NCBI GenBank assembly: GCA_034359265.1
Contig: CP136898.1
Coordinates: 4,094,501 to 4,158,500 of the forward strand
Direction: 5' to 3'
Length of the DNA: 64,000 nucleotides
From: Canna indica
Lineage: Eukaryota > Streptophyta > Magnoliopsida > Zingiberales > Cannaceae
This document shows positions 10,720 through 22,195 of this stretch, one piece after another; positions within the stretch are counted from its first letter, which is position 1, and each line of letters begins with the position of its first letter. The position numbers were made by a program, and so were the translations under genes. A model generated the notes under the pieces. That model was not told where the DNA came from. It saw only the letters and a list, made by a program, of their open reading frames with translations, and did not search any database.

Positions 10720-13700
10720 ATGGCTTCTAGGGTTTTCTCTCGGATCGCGAGGAGCGAATTTGGACACAGCTTAATCTCAGGTCGCCCTCGGCAGCTGCCC
10801 GCCGTCAGCGGCTTACGTTCCTTGAGGGAGTCCGCTGCGGATGCTGCAGCTAGCTCTTTGATTAAGGTGGAATCTATTTCCGACGTTCGCTTACCTTTTT
10901 GCTATTGAAAAACTCGAAGAAGATTTTTATTCTTTAGATGTCTTCAATGTGGTTCTTAGCTTTCTTTTTTGTTCTCCTTTGAAGATTTAAGGTTTTTGTT
11001 TTGGCTGCGGGTTGTGCATTTGAGTTCCAAGACAGTTTGCTTTGTTTATTTTCTAATTTTCCCTACTCATGGAAATAAAAGTTAATGCATAGATTGGTTT
11101 AAGCTTTTAGAAAAGTTAAGTCAGCCAATCGAATCTTTTTAGCGTCAATATTAAAAAAAAAATCTCACCTTAATTATGTCAAACCACTTGTTGGGCTTGA
11201 GTTCACCCGCCCACAAGTGAAGGAGAGTAGGAGAGTGTTAAGAATATAAATGCATAAATTGGTCTATTTCTTAACAACTTAAACTCTTAAGAAAGTTGGT
11301 CGGCCAATCAAATTTAACACTAAGTTTTATGTTGAATCAATGTGCCAATCTCTGTTGTTAGAATCGTGCGATTCAAAAAATCATATACAAATTATTTTTG
11401 AATCGCACGATTCGATTCGGGATCCCAGCGATTCGAAAACCATATACGAATTGTTTTTTATCCCGAATCGTATACGAATCGCCTGAATCGCTGCGGTTCA
11501 GAATCGCGATTCTAAATCTGCGATTCAGGCGATTCGGATGTGCGATACGCAGACGCCTTCACTGGCGCAATTTCACGCGGCGACGCTTCCTCTGCCGCGA
11601 CGATTCCTCTGACGCGACTTCACAGGCGCACGCGTGACACACGAGCTTCCTTTATCCAATCCCCCTCACCCGACCCGGCGACTTCACGCGAGAGGCGACT
11701 TCTGCAATCGCGACGCCGACGCCGACAAGTCGCTGCAATCGGGCTTCTGCAATCGCGACAAGTCGCTGCAATCCCTCCTCTCCCGACGCCGCCACTTCAC
11801 GCGCAATCGCGATTCGCGGCTTCTGCCGATTTTTGCAATCGGCTTTCACTGCAATCCTGGTTCTTCTTCCTATTTAATAGTATTTCTATTTCCTATTATT
11901 TACTCACTGTTGGTTAACTTAGGTTCTAATTTCCTATTATCATTCACTGCTGGTTAACTTAGGTTCTTATTTTCTATTTCCTATTATTCACGGTTGGTTC
12001 TTATTTTCTATCAAGTATTCACTGTTGGTTCTTAACTTATTTTCCTATTTTCTATTTCCTATTTCTATTTCCTATTAGGTTCTTAATTTATTCACTGCTG
12101 GTTCTTAGTTTCTATGAGTTTACTTAAGACTAGTGACTTAGGATGGTATTTTGGTACTAGTGGATGGATTTGATTTATAATGCTTTACTGTTTAAGTATT
12201 TTCTTTATGTTCTATGTATGTAATTTTGATATTTAGGCTTTTTATGAATATGATTCTGTATCGTACAAATATGAAACGATACACGATTCACGATTCAAAA
12301 TTTGATCAAACGATTCACAATATGATTCACGATTTGACGACTTTGGTGCCAATAACTGACCAATACTTAGAGTAATTCAAGTAAAATGTGCCAAAGTCAT
12401 GTTGGACTATCAGAGTCTTTGGCAATGGTAGCCTTAGCTTGTTTGGACTTGTTCCATACTGCAAATAGTTGAAGTTCTTCAATGAATTTGTGACGGCCCG
12501 ATAAACTGCTGCTGCCACATCAATGCTGCATAGGTTTCCTTCTTTTTCTCACCCTAATATATCTAGCTGTTGGTGGTGGCAATATTGATTTTCCTTTTTC
12601 TGTGTGCATAATAGGTGTTTTTTAAGCACAGAAAATGACTATAGTTAACATGGCTATACTGCAAGCTTGTTGATGTGTACACATCTACCAGTGCTGTACT
12701 TTTGATTCGTATATTGTCAAGCAGTTTTGCAGTATCTTTATTCTCTTATATGACTCAGGTTGCATTTGTTAGTTTGGTATGTGGTAACTGTAATATCATA
12801 ATTCTTAATCTGTATGGCAGTGCTCTTACCAGATGGATCAATCGAGACATTCAATTTTATTGGCTGCTATTTCTCAACGTTTTGGATTCTCATCTTCTGC
12901 CTCGCCTAAGCATACTGACAAGGAGGCAAACCAATCTGCGGACCATGATAAAGCTCCAGGAAATACATCAGAAGCTGACAAAACTGATGGTAGTACTGCT
13001 ACTTCAGAACAGTCACAGGAAGCAGGTATTAGCTCAGAATCCAAGGATTCCAAACCTGAGTCTCGTAAAAGGAGAAAGAGCGCAAAAAGAACTGAATTTT
13101 CTGATTCAGATGCAGAGATGGATCTATCATTTGATGATCTAGTCAAGCTTGTTGCGGATAAGGAAGAGTTACTGAAATTGAAACACAAGGAGATTGAAAA
13201 AATGCAAGATAAAGTTCTCCGCAGTTATGCTGAAATGGAGAATGTTATTGACAGGACAAAACGGGAGGCTGAAAACTCAAAAAAATTTGCGATACAGGTT
13301 AACCTTCTATTTTTTATTTTTTGTTCCTTCATTTTTCATCTAGTAAATATGATCTGTTTGCTTTAATAAATGTGGATAGTAATCTATCTGTGTATGGGCA
13401 GAGTTTTGCCAAGAGCCTTCTAGATGTTGCTGACAATCTTGGAAGAGCTTCATCTGTTGTCAAGGATAGTTTTGCAAAGATTGATGAATCAAAAGACTCT
13501 GTTGGAGCTGTGCCACTGATAAAAACCCTGCTTGAGGGTGTTGAAATGACCGAAAAGCAACTCACAGAGGTAATGGCACTACTAATCTCAGTTAATTTAT
13601 CTACCTTTTGGTTTTGTTAAATGTTTTGTGAAGCAGATAAGCATGAATGCCTAGCAATTATATTGCTTATTATTTGATAAATTCCTGAATTAGAAAATTC

Positions 13701-16202
13701 AAACTAGTATAACTAGTATAATCTATGTGATAAAAATAACCTTGTGTATGAAGTTGATAATTTCTTTCTGATATACTTAGGACATAATTATTATAGGCAT
13801 TGTATGTCTTTGTAATTTGAGGCATTTTATCTGGTAAGCCAGTAACGCTGTTGAGATTTGAGATGAAGAAAGATGGATAACTGAGTTTTTGGAATTTGGC
13901 ATGTGCAGGCTAGGAAGATAATTTTTGTGTCTGTGTTATGCTGGTGGTTCCAGGGTTCTTGTCATATTTCTCTTGAAATGGCATTTGAAAATGATTATTG
14001 TTGGTTTATAATTTTATATGTGAATTAGAAATTAAATATTGCCCAGCTAATGAATTTGAGGGTTACTGAAATATTCAGATAAGGTTATTAGTTTTCTGTT
14101 GTTCTCTCCTGCACTTCAAAGAAAAGGGAGGGGAAACATAGCAAATAGGATAATTCAGTAGTGGCAAAGCACATCAATATTCTTTGTCAGGAGGTCTCAT
14201 TATCATGAGAAGTTTCATGAGTGTCCTATCCAATCATTTGGTGAAGATTATTCTCTTATGACCACAAGTACACGTCTGGATTTGGAACTATAACTATGCT
14301 GGTTGAGAAGGAAATTTCTCTTGATCCGCTTTTTTTTTTGAAAAAAATGAATTCAATTGATTATTCTTTGTTAGATATGAAGCCCTTTTTTATGTTTGCT
14401 TTTCTTTATTGCGTGTTGCTATCCCAACTCCCCACTGTGAGTTTGTAGCTCCTTCGGTTTAAAAATGGAAACAACATATACAACATAATGATTTCTCTTA
14501 TGGCTCTGTTAACACTTTTTGGATTAGTGATGGCAGTGATCTTGGTGCAAGTAGTGTAAAAAAAACCATATCCGCATGCAAATCGACATTAACACATCCA
14601 TATCTGCATCACATCCGCAGCAGATATGGACATGTGGATCCATATCTGCATCGGGTCCTATATACATTATATATCTAATACAAAAAAAGAGAATACATCA
14701 CTAAATCACATAAATATAAAAATAATTGGTAACTTGGTAAGTATACCTGAAGTATTTATGATTTGAATGAAATTACTATTTTTTGCGTATATGTGTACAT
14801 ATAAGAGTTATTACTTATTGGGGGTAATAGGCTAATCATAATTATGCGGACGTGAATCTGAACTGCATTCGCACGAAGATGTAAATTCATATTTGCATCC
14901 ATATTTGCTTTTTTTGAACGTTGAGTATCCGGAAGGGTGGTGGTCCAGCAAAATTGATCTGCATAGTGCAAATATGATTATTATACAGTGGTGGTATGTA
15001 TAAACTATAAATGCCATCCCTACTCTGGATATGCAAAATACCTTTTGAGTAAAGCAACCTCTAGATATAATAGAGGAACAAAGTTATGCTGTTGCTACTT
15101 GTTATTGATGTTTTTGCCCCCTTTCTTTGGTTTTGAAAGGGCATATGCTTTCTGCTGAGAGGCAAATTGGAAGGGTGCAATTTGACTCTAGACCTGATGG
15201 ACCTTTGATTCAACAGAACAAATCATCCACCCCATAGAGATGCCTATGGTTTAATGGAGTGCGTAGCTAGAATTGTTTGATAACTTTGCCACTGTCTCCG
15301 TTTATGTTTTGTCAAGGTCGGATGATGACAATTGGAGTTTCCTTCCTAATTTTCATTTTTACCCAAGCATCCTCGAGGTTGTATGAGTGGTACTTCTTTC
15401 AATACCTGAAGTGCTAGCTTTTGCAAAGGTATATTTTTCACTAGCAAACCCCGCAGATCGACAAACTGATATCCATACACTTGTGAGATAGTGTTGCTTG
15501 TACATTTCATGGTAGTACCTCTATTGTCTTGCTCCATGATTCACGTTCTGTTTTTTTTTTGGCATGGTTATTATGGTTGTTGATGAAACAATTACTTTTT
15601 ATCTTTTCTTTAGGTTTTCAAGAAATTTGGAGTGGAGAAGTTTGATCCCTTGAATGAGCAGTTTGATCCTCACAGACATCTTGCAGTTTTCCAGATGCCA
15701 GATTCTTCAAAACCACCAGGCACTGTTGCTGCTGTCCTTAAGGTATGCAACAGCATTGTATATTTTTATTTTCACCAGTGATATACTTATATGTGATGCT
15801 GTGATGGTAGAGTAGTTTTTAGCCAATAAGGTGTCAGGAACCTAGGATGGATCTATTGGTGATTAGTAGAATCAGGAAGGAAAGGGGGATAGGTTGAATT
15901 CCATTAAGAAGAAAACTCCACTCCCTGGAGCTCTTTTAGCAGGGAACTCAATACCTTGAAAGATTGAACTCTAATTGGAAAATTACTCCATTCCTTCTTT
16001 TATATTCTTTTTCGAATATACTAAAATGGATTTGTAATTGGTTTCATATATAATTGGTTGCAGTTGTGCTACACATTATGACTACATATTTTGATTGTGG
16101 TTGCAGTCGGGCTACATGCTATATGACCGCGTCCTTCGCCCAGCAGAAGTAGGCGTAACTGACGCATTGAACAATGATACGGATAAGAGTTCTAGCCAGT
16201 GA
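10720..16202 (+). CDS. MGE1: Mitochondrial GrpE nucleotide-exchange factor, 338 aa
   Basis: Co-chaperone that releases ADP from mitochondrial Hsp70 during protein import and folding in the matrix. Exons: 10720-10866, 12821-13297, 13402-13569, 15614-15742, 16107-16202; all junctions are phase 0. Residues 1 to about 75 form an Arg/Ser/Ala-rich targeting sequence with RFGFSSSASP near its end. An acidic-basic linker follows, then the long GrpE helix (DDLVKLVADKEELLKLKHKEI, then SYAEMENVIDRTKREAENSKKFA), then FAKSLLDVADNLGRA. The C-terminal beta domain ends GYMLYDRVLRPAEVGV, the GrpE signature. Length is normal for plant mitochondrial GrpE. Intron 1 (1,954 bp) holds a miniature LTR element and a roughly 1-kb hAT-like element; intron 3 (2,044 bp) holds another hAT-like element. 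Confidence 0.93.
11073..11319 (+). mobile_element. Miniature LTR retroelement (TRIM/SMART-like) with two LTRs
   Basis: A 5'-eroded LTR (about 11073-11143: TTAATGCATAGATTGG...) is followed by a short interior ending in a purine tract, then an 84-bp LTR (11236-11319) starting TGTTAAGAATATAAATGCAT and ending in TTTAACA. There is no coding capacity. It lies in intron 1 of MGE1. Confidence 0.7.
11350..12345. mobile_element. Decayed hAT-like element, 996 bp, GATTCG-rich ends
   Basis: Flanked by an exact 8-bp duplication GTGCCAAT (11342-11349 and 12346-12353). Termini are imperfect inverted copies (CTCTGTTGTTAGAATCG against CAAAGTCGTCAAATCG). Both ends are dense in ATTCG/CGAAT words. The middle holds a GC-rich block of CGCGACTTC/TGCAATCGC repeats (about 11560-11850) and a TTCCTATT-type minisatellite. 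The open frames in the GC-rich block are low-complexity and unlikely to be genes. Confidence 0.75.
11881..12110 (+). repeat. Degenerate minisatellite inside the GATTCG element
   Basis: Repeated variants of TTCTATTTCCTATTATTCAC followed by TGTTGGTTCTTA, in irregular units of roughly 35-55 bp. Replication slippage is the likely origin. Confidence 0.6.
14525..15022. mobile_element. hAT-like element, 498 bp, ATATCCGC-rich ends
   Basis: Left end TAGTGATGGCAGTG; right end, reverse-complemented, TAGGGATGGCATTT. Flanks TTTTGGAT and CTCTGGAT match at 6 of 8 bases, as expected for an old duplication. The left end is dense in CATATCYGCAT words and the right end in related words, with AT-rich sequence between. 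It lies in intron 3 of MGE1 and belongs to the same word family as the element at 34983-35467. Confidence 0.68.
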
Positions 16203-17211
16203 GTCCTCGACTAGTGGGTGTTCTCACTTCAAAGTGTTTTCTCTAGCATGCCAGACAATCTGTACAAGCTGCACAAATGGTATAAGCTGATCTCCATTCA
16301 CTACAGATTAGTTTAGCTGTTCTAAAAGTGAGTTTTGCTTAGTTCTCTTGTGGAAGAGTGTTGCAACTGAAGTGGGATAACTTCAATATGGTTCATAATT
16401 ATGATTCATTGTCTCCTAGTTCTTAAACGAGGGTGATAAGATTTCCATTTTTGATCTACATCAGTATGTTGCAGTAAGACAGGAACCGTGAATCCGTGAT
16501 AGATGTTTTATGATTTATGAATCAGATATGTTTAACTAAAATGATTCTTGGGAAAATGCATTGCGTGTTCGTCTTGCGAAGTTAGGTTCAGAGACGGTGC
16601 ATAAAACATGACGAGTCTGAAGTCCAGTGATTAAATATATTGATATGTTTTTGGTTTCCAGTTGTTTTTTCAGTTTTTTTTTCACATTAACCATCTATGC
16701 TATGAATAGAATCATTAACCTAAATACTGAATAAGTCCAAACTGTTGAGAGACAAATTAGAAGAATGGTTGCACCCAAATGCAATTACAACAAGCATTGG
16801 ACCATTGTAAACTTGCTTCTAAACTTAAGTCTGATGCAAGTTGCAGTTAGAACACGCAACACATAAATAAACACTAGTAGTAGTGCATGGATTAGAAGAA
16901 AATGAGAATAGAATGATATAAAATTGATATTATATCTAAGTATAATACAGAGGTTTGGATTCAGTTAACATCAAATCTTATAACATGATAACAGGCTTCA
17001 TATACCAAATCAAGAGGGACTTTGGTATATATACACGACGGAAACAGCTCCCCTTTATGCAGGGGAAGGCTGAGTACATCAACTCCCTCTAGAGCCCATA
17101 TTGTTTCATGCACTGGATTAGCCTTTCTTTCTTTAAATTTGTACATGGCAGCCTATGCTCTAGAACGTAGTATTGGACATTAAACCACCTGGAATACTTC
17201 ATCAGAGGACT
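16203..17211. other. Intergenic between convergent MGE1 and SYT2 genes
   Basis: Contains the two facing 3'-UTRs (MGE1 forward, SYT2 reverse). No gene, element boundary or strong repeat is recognised; the sequence is AT-rich with short unrelated open frames. Confidence 0.6.
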
Positions 17212-20200
17212 CTAAGAAGTCCTCCACTGCAGTTCTATTTGAATTAGACCATTTTTGGAGTCTATGAGATGATACCTCTCATTGGTCCTCTTGTTGTTGA
17301 CAACATCTTCGAGGCTAATGGTGGCAAATCCCAATTTTTCCTGAAACAGAATAGCACCAGTTATACAACTGTAGAGGACACTTGGAAGCTGCCAATATAT
17401 CCAAAGAAACCAAAATCATGATGGTAGTTGGATTACTGAAGAACTTATGATAAATTTGTATCCACTTGATCACCATGGTAAGAAATAACATAATGATGTT
17501 TTCCCATCTCAGATCAAATATATACATAGAGTTCTTTTCTTTTCTTTTTTAATACGAGCAATAAGATACAACATGGTACGGTACTCGTGCCGATCCACCT
17601 GGGGTCCGAATTCTGTCCCGAGATCAATACTTTAAAGTTCAAACATTACCTACTACTGAATTTATTTGCAAAAGTGACATGTCAACTGTACCTTAGGATA
17701 TATACCAATACTTGGTGCCTTGCTAAATACTTCCACCTGCATTTTATCATTTACTGGAGGTTCCTCGCATACAAACTGAAACTCCTCTTCCCATCGTGGA
17801 TCTCTATTTTTCTTAATGTGCTGCATCCATGAGTTAAAAAAATAATCTCATAACTGGATCATAAATTGCAGAAAATGCGCAGAGAACACAAGTAACGAAT
17901 ATTTAGTTCATTACTTTAGTTTTCTTCTCCTCTCCTCGGAAGGTGATCTTTACATAGGGGTTTGTATGATGCTTTCCCTCAAGATCCTGAGCTTCATGAA
18001 CAATGACAACCAGTAAACCACCACCTGATGGTGTGCCGTCAGGGGCTTTCTCTACTTCTGCTTTCTCATTAACATCTTTTGGTACATCTTCTTCCTTTAA
18101 GGGCTTGTACATTGCTTCCACAACAATCTCTCCGCGTGATTTGTCACTCTGTAAGTCCTTATTTTCAAGATTCTTAAGCAGGTGGAGAGTCAAAGTTTTT
18201 GATACATTAGGAGTAAGCTCATTCAACCGAATAATATTCATGCCCATCTTCTCATGTTTCCCCACCTGAGAGAAGTATGTACTTGACCATGATTGATATT
18301 CAAATAAGGTGTAAAGTAGCATACAGAATGGAGCAGATGGAAAGTACAAAAGGAAATAAATGCATTCAGAAAATTGCATGCCTGTTCCCAGTCGTAGACA
18401 TTAAGCTCAAGGTACTGTTTTTCTGGATCTCTGATAACAAATTTGAATTCCTGATTCCACTGAGGGTTAAGATCGTTATACTTGACTGAAGTCTTCTTTG
18501 ATTGAAACTTATCATCTGAAAGCTTAAGTTTAACATATGGATCTGATTTTCCTAGTAAATCTTTCTTTTTTAATTTATATGCTCTGATAACCTTTACAAG
18601 GAGAATCCCAACAGGCTTCGTTGAGGCTCTGCAAAATCACTTACGAAGATTAGTTTATGTCCAGAGTTGGTTCCTAAACGTTACATATTGGCATGAAATT
18701 ATGAAATTACGTCAAATTACTTTGAAACATCTAGAACGGGCACTTCCAGTGTTTTGGGCCACAGGTACATATTTGCAACTTGATTTTTGATGGTCTCCTG
18801 CAGTTATTCGTCATGCATTATGAGAGGAATAATTGATCATCTAAACCATAAAACTGCACCTGAGGAAGTCAGGTAGCTTTTGGTAAAAACGTAAGCAAGG
18901 CTGCAAGAGTAAGAGCACTGTTGTATCATACCAAAAATACTACCTTCAAAAACTTTTAGGTGTATTGAGAGTGTGTGCTAAGAAAAAATAGAGTTCCAAA
19001 CGTAATAATTTGAAGTGGCCATCGCACCAGACCTCTTTTTAAAAGAAATCTCAAAGCTGATGTGCACTGATTCAATCTAAAGTTATAGCTCATCTAAATT
19101 TGCAGCTCACTACATAAGTTATGCCTAAAAAAACGAACAAAAAATGTTCATAGACTATAAACTAGAAACTACCTGGACAAATCTATAAAGACCTGGAATT
19201 GACATAAGGTCAGCCCCCATCAGTTTTAGACCGAAGTCAACATGTGGCTGCAAAAGAAAGAATAGGTGAACATTTTGAAGGGCTTCAGACCTTGTGAATG
19301 GCTTAACGGAGAAAAAAAATCGAAATTGTTTTTGTTTTTTCACATACCTTCTCCATAAGAGACACGAGGATTTTTGCAAAACAAGGAAAGCTCGGAACCA
19401 GTGGCTTTAAAGTAATACGAGGAATGACAAAAATTTGCAAATCCACCACCTGGAAATATCCAACTGTCAAAAGGTTAACAAGCTGGATAACTTTGCTTCT
19501 GTGACTACATAGTCACTCTCTGTTGTCAAATGCAAACAAAATTAGCATAATGGAATCAACTTCTTGATGTACCGACAAAAGGCATATGTTGCTAACCTGC
19601 ACGGTCAATCTTAATCCAAAGGCTTTAACAACAACGATGAAATTAGGGTTCCCCGCCCACTTCAATGATGGTTGGATAATGAGCTCTTTCTCTTCTGTAA
19701 TGTAAACTTTAATTCCTGGAAGAAGTTCATAACTTAGATGGGTATTACTAGAAAAGAGAACTGGGATCAAACAGTAAGCAAAATATGTTGGTCAAAATAT
19801 TAATATATTGGACGCCCGGATAGATAAGCTACTCTTAGATGGAAAAAAACTACTATGAAATCAGGCTTTATAGGAATTCAATGGAGCTCCACATATGAGT
19901 GAACCTAGTATTTTTAAGAATGAACGCATCATTAAGATTGAACCTAAAGTGAAAGCGCTAGGTTCATTCTCGTTTGCAATACTGTTATACTAGGTTTAAT
20001 TTTAATAAGATTATATTCACTCCGGTAAGGGGCTCAATGGAAATTTCTATGGAGTCTGACACCATAGAAGTTGCACTCCTCTTAGATAGATAAAGAAAAT
20101 ATAAGAGAGGTAGGACAAAAGATCCGCACAATAAAATTCAATCAAAGCACTGGTTTACGGGTAAATGGGGATGTGCTACCAGCCTACCACATGGTATGAC

Positions 20201-21693
20201 AGGTATGGAGCAAAACTCAAAATCCTTTAAGTACTCTGACTTCCCCTGTTAGCATGCATGAGGTTGCTTAGTATTTTCCAAATGAAGAATGCGTTGCATG
20301 TTATCGTATAAATGTGAACATTACCTATCATTAGAAATGAATTGGTAGTGAAGAAGGAATCAATTGTTCTATTTTCCAGAAAATATAAATCACTTAATTT
20401 AGAAAAGAGAATGCTAACAACAAAGGTATGCACCAGAAAAGGATATCTAAGAGTCAAGACAAATACATACCATCACAGGTAGGTGGTAGAGAACCAAGAG
20501 TGAGAGTTTCAAATTCAACTGAATTGATTTTATACTTCAAGATATTTTCAGCAATTATCGGCTCTGCTATCCGTTTCGCAGTTCTGCAGATAGCCTTGCA
20601 CAGAATTATAGATATTAAGAAGTAAAACAAGCCAATGCTAACCACTTACATATTCAGATACTTGTAGGTCTCGGAATCAAGAATACCTCATTGAGATAGG
20701 GCCACATCAAAACCAGGAACTTATTTAACCAATCAATCTTCAAAAGAAAATAAAGGGGGTTAACTTAGAGATATAGTTACAAGCTTAACTTGTTGACACT
20801 CAACCAATTCCATCGATAGATCAAATCAAGATAGTTACGGCAAAACATACTCGTTCATAGTCTGGATTCTTGACCCACAGGGGAACCTCAGGAAATATGC
20901 ACCCCAATGACTGGGTATCATATTCAATTAATGGATGAATTTTAGGATCCTGATAAGTCAAAATTGAAAGAGATAAGAACGTGCATTTGATGTCAATTTC
21001 CATACTGTCAGTGATATTAACAAAGCAACGTAGATAGCACCAAATTGAAGCAGATAAACAGTATTCACTAGGCAACAAAACATATAAAATAAGTTGTTTC
21101 CCTCGTATTATCTTCAACAAAATCTATGAGTAGGTAATTTTGTACAAATGCAAGCATTTCTTACCCATCACTCCTAAACCTCACATATCTGTCTTAACAT
21201 CCTATGCAACTATTTTGATTAAAAGAAAGACATAAATAGATTACAAAGCTATACATTAATGTTCCCCTGGGCTTCTATCAAGGCAACCTTTTTTAAAACC
21301 CTCAGCAATTTCTGAGCCTAAAAAGGTTATAGCCTAATACTAAAATTTAAGATGTTAAGAGACCCTCGCTTCACAGAAAAATATCTTATTGGTATGATTT
21401 GTGCATGTCTTTGAATTAATCAAGGCGAGACTTTGAATTCATGAAGACTCGCTAGCTGAGTAGCTAACACCTTTAACTGTTCAAATTAATGCATCAAAAC
21501 AAGAAGAGATCTCAAAGGAACAGCAAGCGGATCCCAGATTAATAAGCCACCATCAAAATAAGATCAACCAGGCGGCGCATACCTTGACATCAGAGGGCCG
21601 GAAGTAGATGAAGAGGCAGTACCCGATGACGATCCCCGCGAAGAGCCCCACGCCGAACCCAGCGAAGCCCGACACCACGTTCACAAACCCCAT
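17212..21693 (-). CDS. SYT2: Synaptotagmin SYT2-type membrane-tethering protein, 537 aa
   Basis: Membrane-anchored tether of the plant E-Syt-like family, acting at ER, Golgi and plasma-membrane contacts in lipid transfer and trafficking. Twelve exons on the minus strand: 21583-21693, 20851-20949, 20687-20737, 20471-20594, 19597-19715, 19348-19449, 19173-19247, 18721-18797, 18382-18628, 17915-18265, 17692-17820, 17212-17340. The N-terminal membrane anchor is GFGVGLFAGIVIGYCLFIYF. The SMP domain follows (EVPLWVKNPDYER, then EFETLTLGSLPP, EKPHVDFGLK and LMSIPGLYRFVQ). C2A has KKKDLLGKSDPYVK and VYDWEQVGKHEK with acidic ligands kept. C2B (LEGKHHTNPYVK) lacks several calcium-binding aspartates, as is usual for plant SYTs. 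It ends LQWRTS. SYT2 fits better than SYT1 or SYT3 through YDWEQVGKH and GGLLVVIVHEA. Intron 9 (18266-18381) uses a GC donor (CAG|GCATGC); no GT alternative keeps frame. Confidence 0.95.
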
Positions 21694-22190
21694 CTTCCAC
21701 CCCCTTCGTATCAATAACTACTGCATCATTAAGAAAACAAACAATAAACAAAAAGGAAGGAAAGGAACTGCAAAACCCTTATTCTTCTCTTGCTAATTTC
21801 TCCCGCAGGGAAGAGGAAGACAAAATTCACACCTAAAAAACCACCTTTTCACGAACACTCAGATTCAAATCTCCCGCCAAATCTGTGCCCCTCAAATGAA
21901 GAAAGAGAAAGGTTCAAACGACACGAATGTTTAGCAAAAAGCGAACTTTGTTGAAGTAATACTGAAAGTTGTAAATTACTTAACGAGACTAAAGATGGGG
22001 ATTAGTAGAAAGGAAGAGGGGGGATAACGTGAAAGCTCTGACTTCCTCTCCAAATCGGCAAATCCTCGTACATTCCTTTCCTCTTCCCCTACTCTTTCTT
22101 ATTATGTGCAAGTTGGGGATTTCGGGGATGGAATAATACGATGCTTTTGCTTGGAAATGGAACATGGGATCGAAGAATGCTCTTCTTGCC
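21694..22190. other. SYT2 leader and proximal promoter
   Basis: Sequence upstream of the SYT2 start codon, ending at the target-site copy of a solo LTR 500 bp away. A/C-rich on the plus strand near the gene. No certain TATA box identified. Confidence 0.4.
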
Positions 22191-22195
22191 ATCCA

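Noticed and set aside
11540..11957. Overlapping arginine-rich open frames on both strands
   Set aside because: They lie inside the GATTCG element, in tandem CGCGAC/TGCAATCGC words, and have no family signature.
17903..17914. Possible SYT2 stop codon after KTKVMN
   Set aside because: This is read-through past the exon 10 donor at 17914; splicing to 17820 restores the family sequence HIKKNRDPRW and the full C2B domain.
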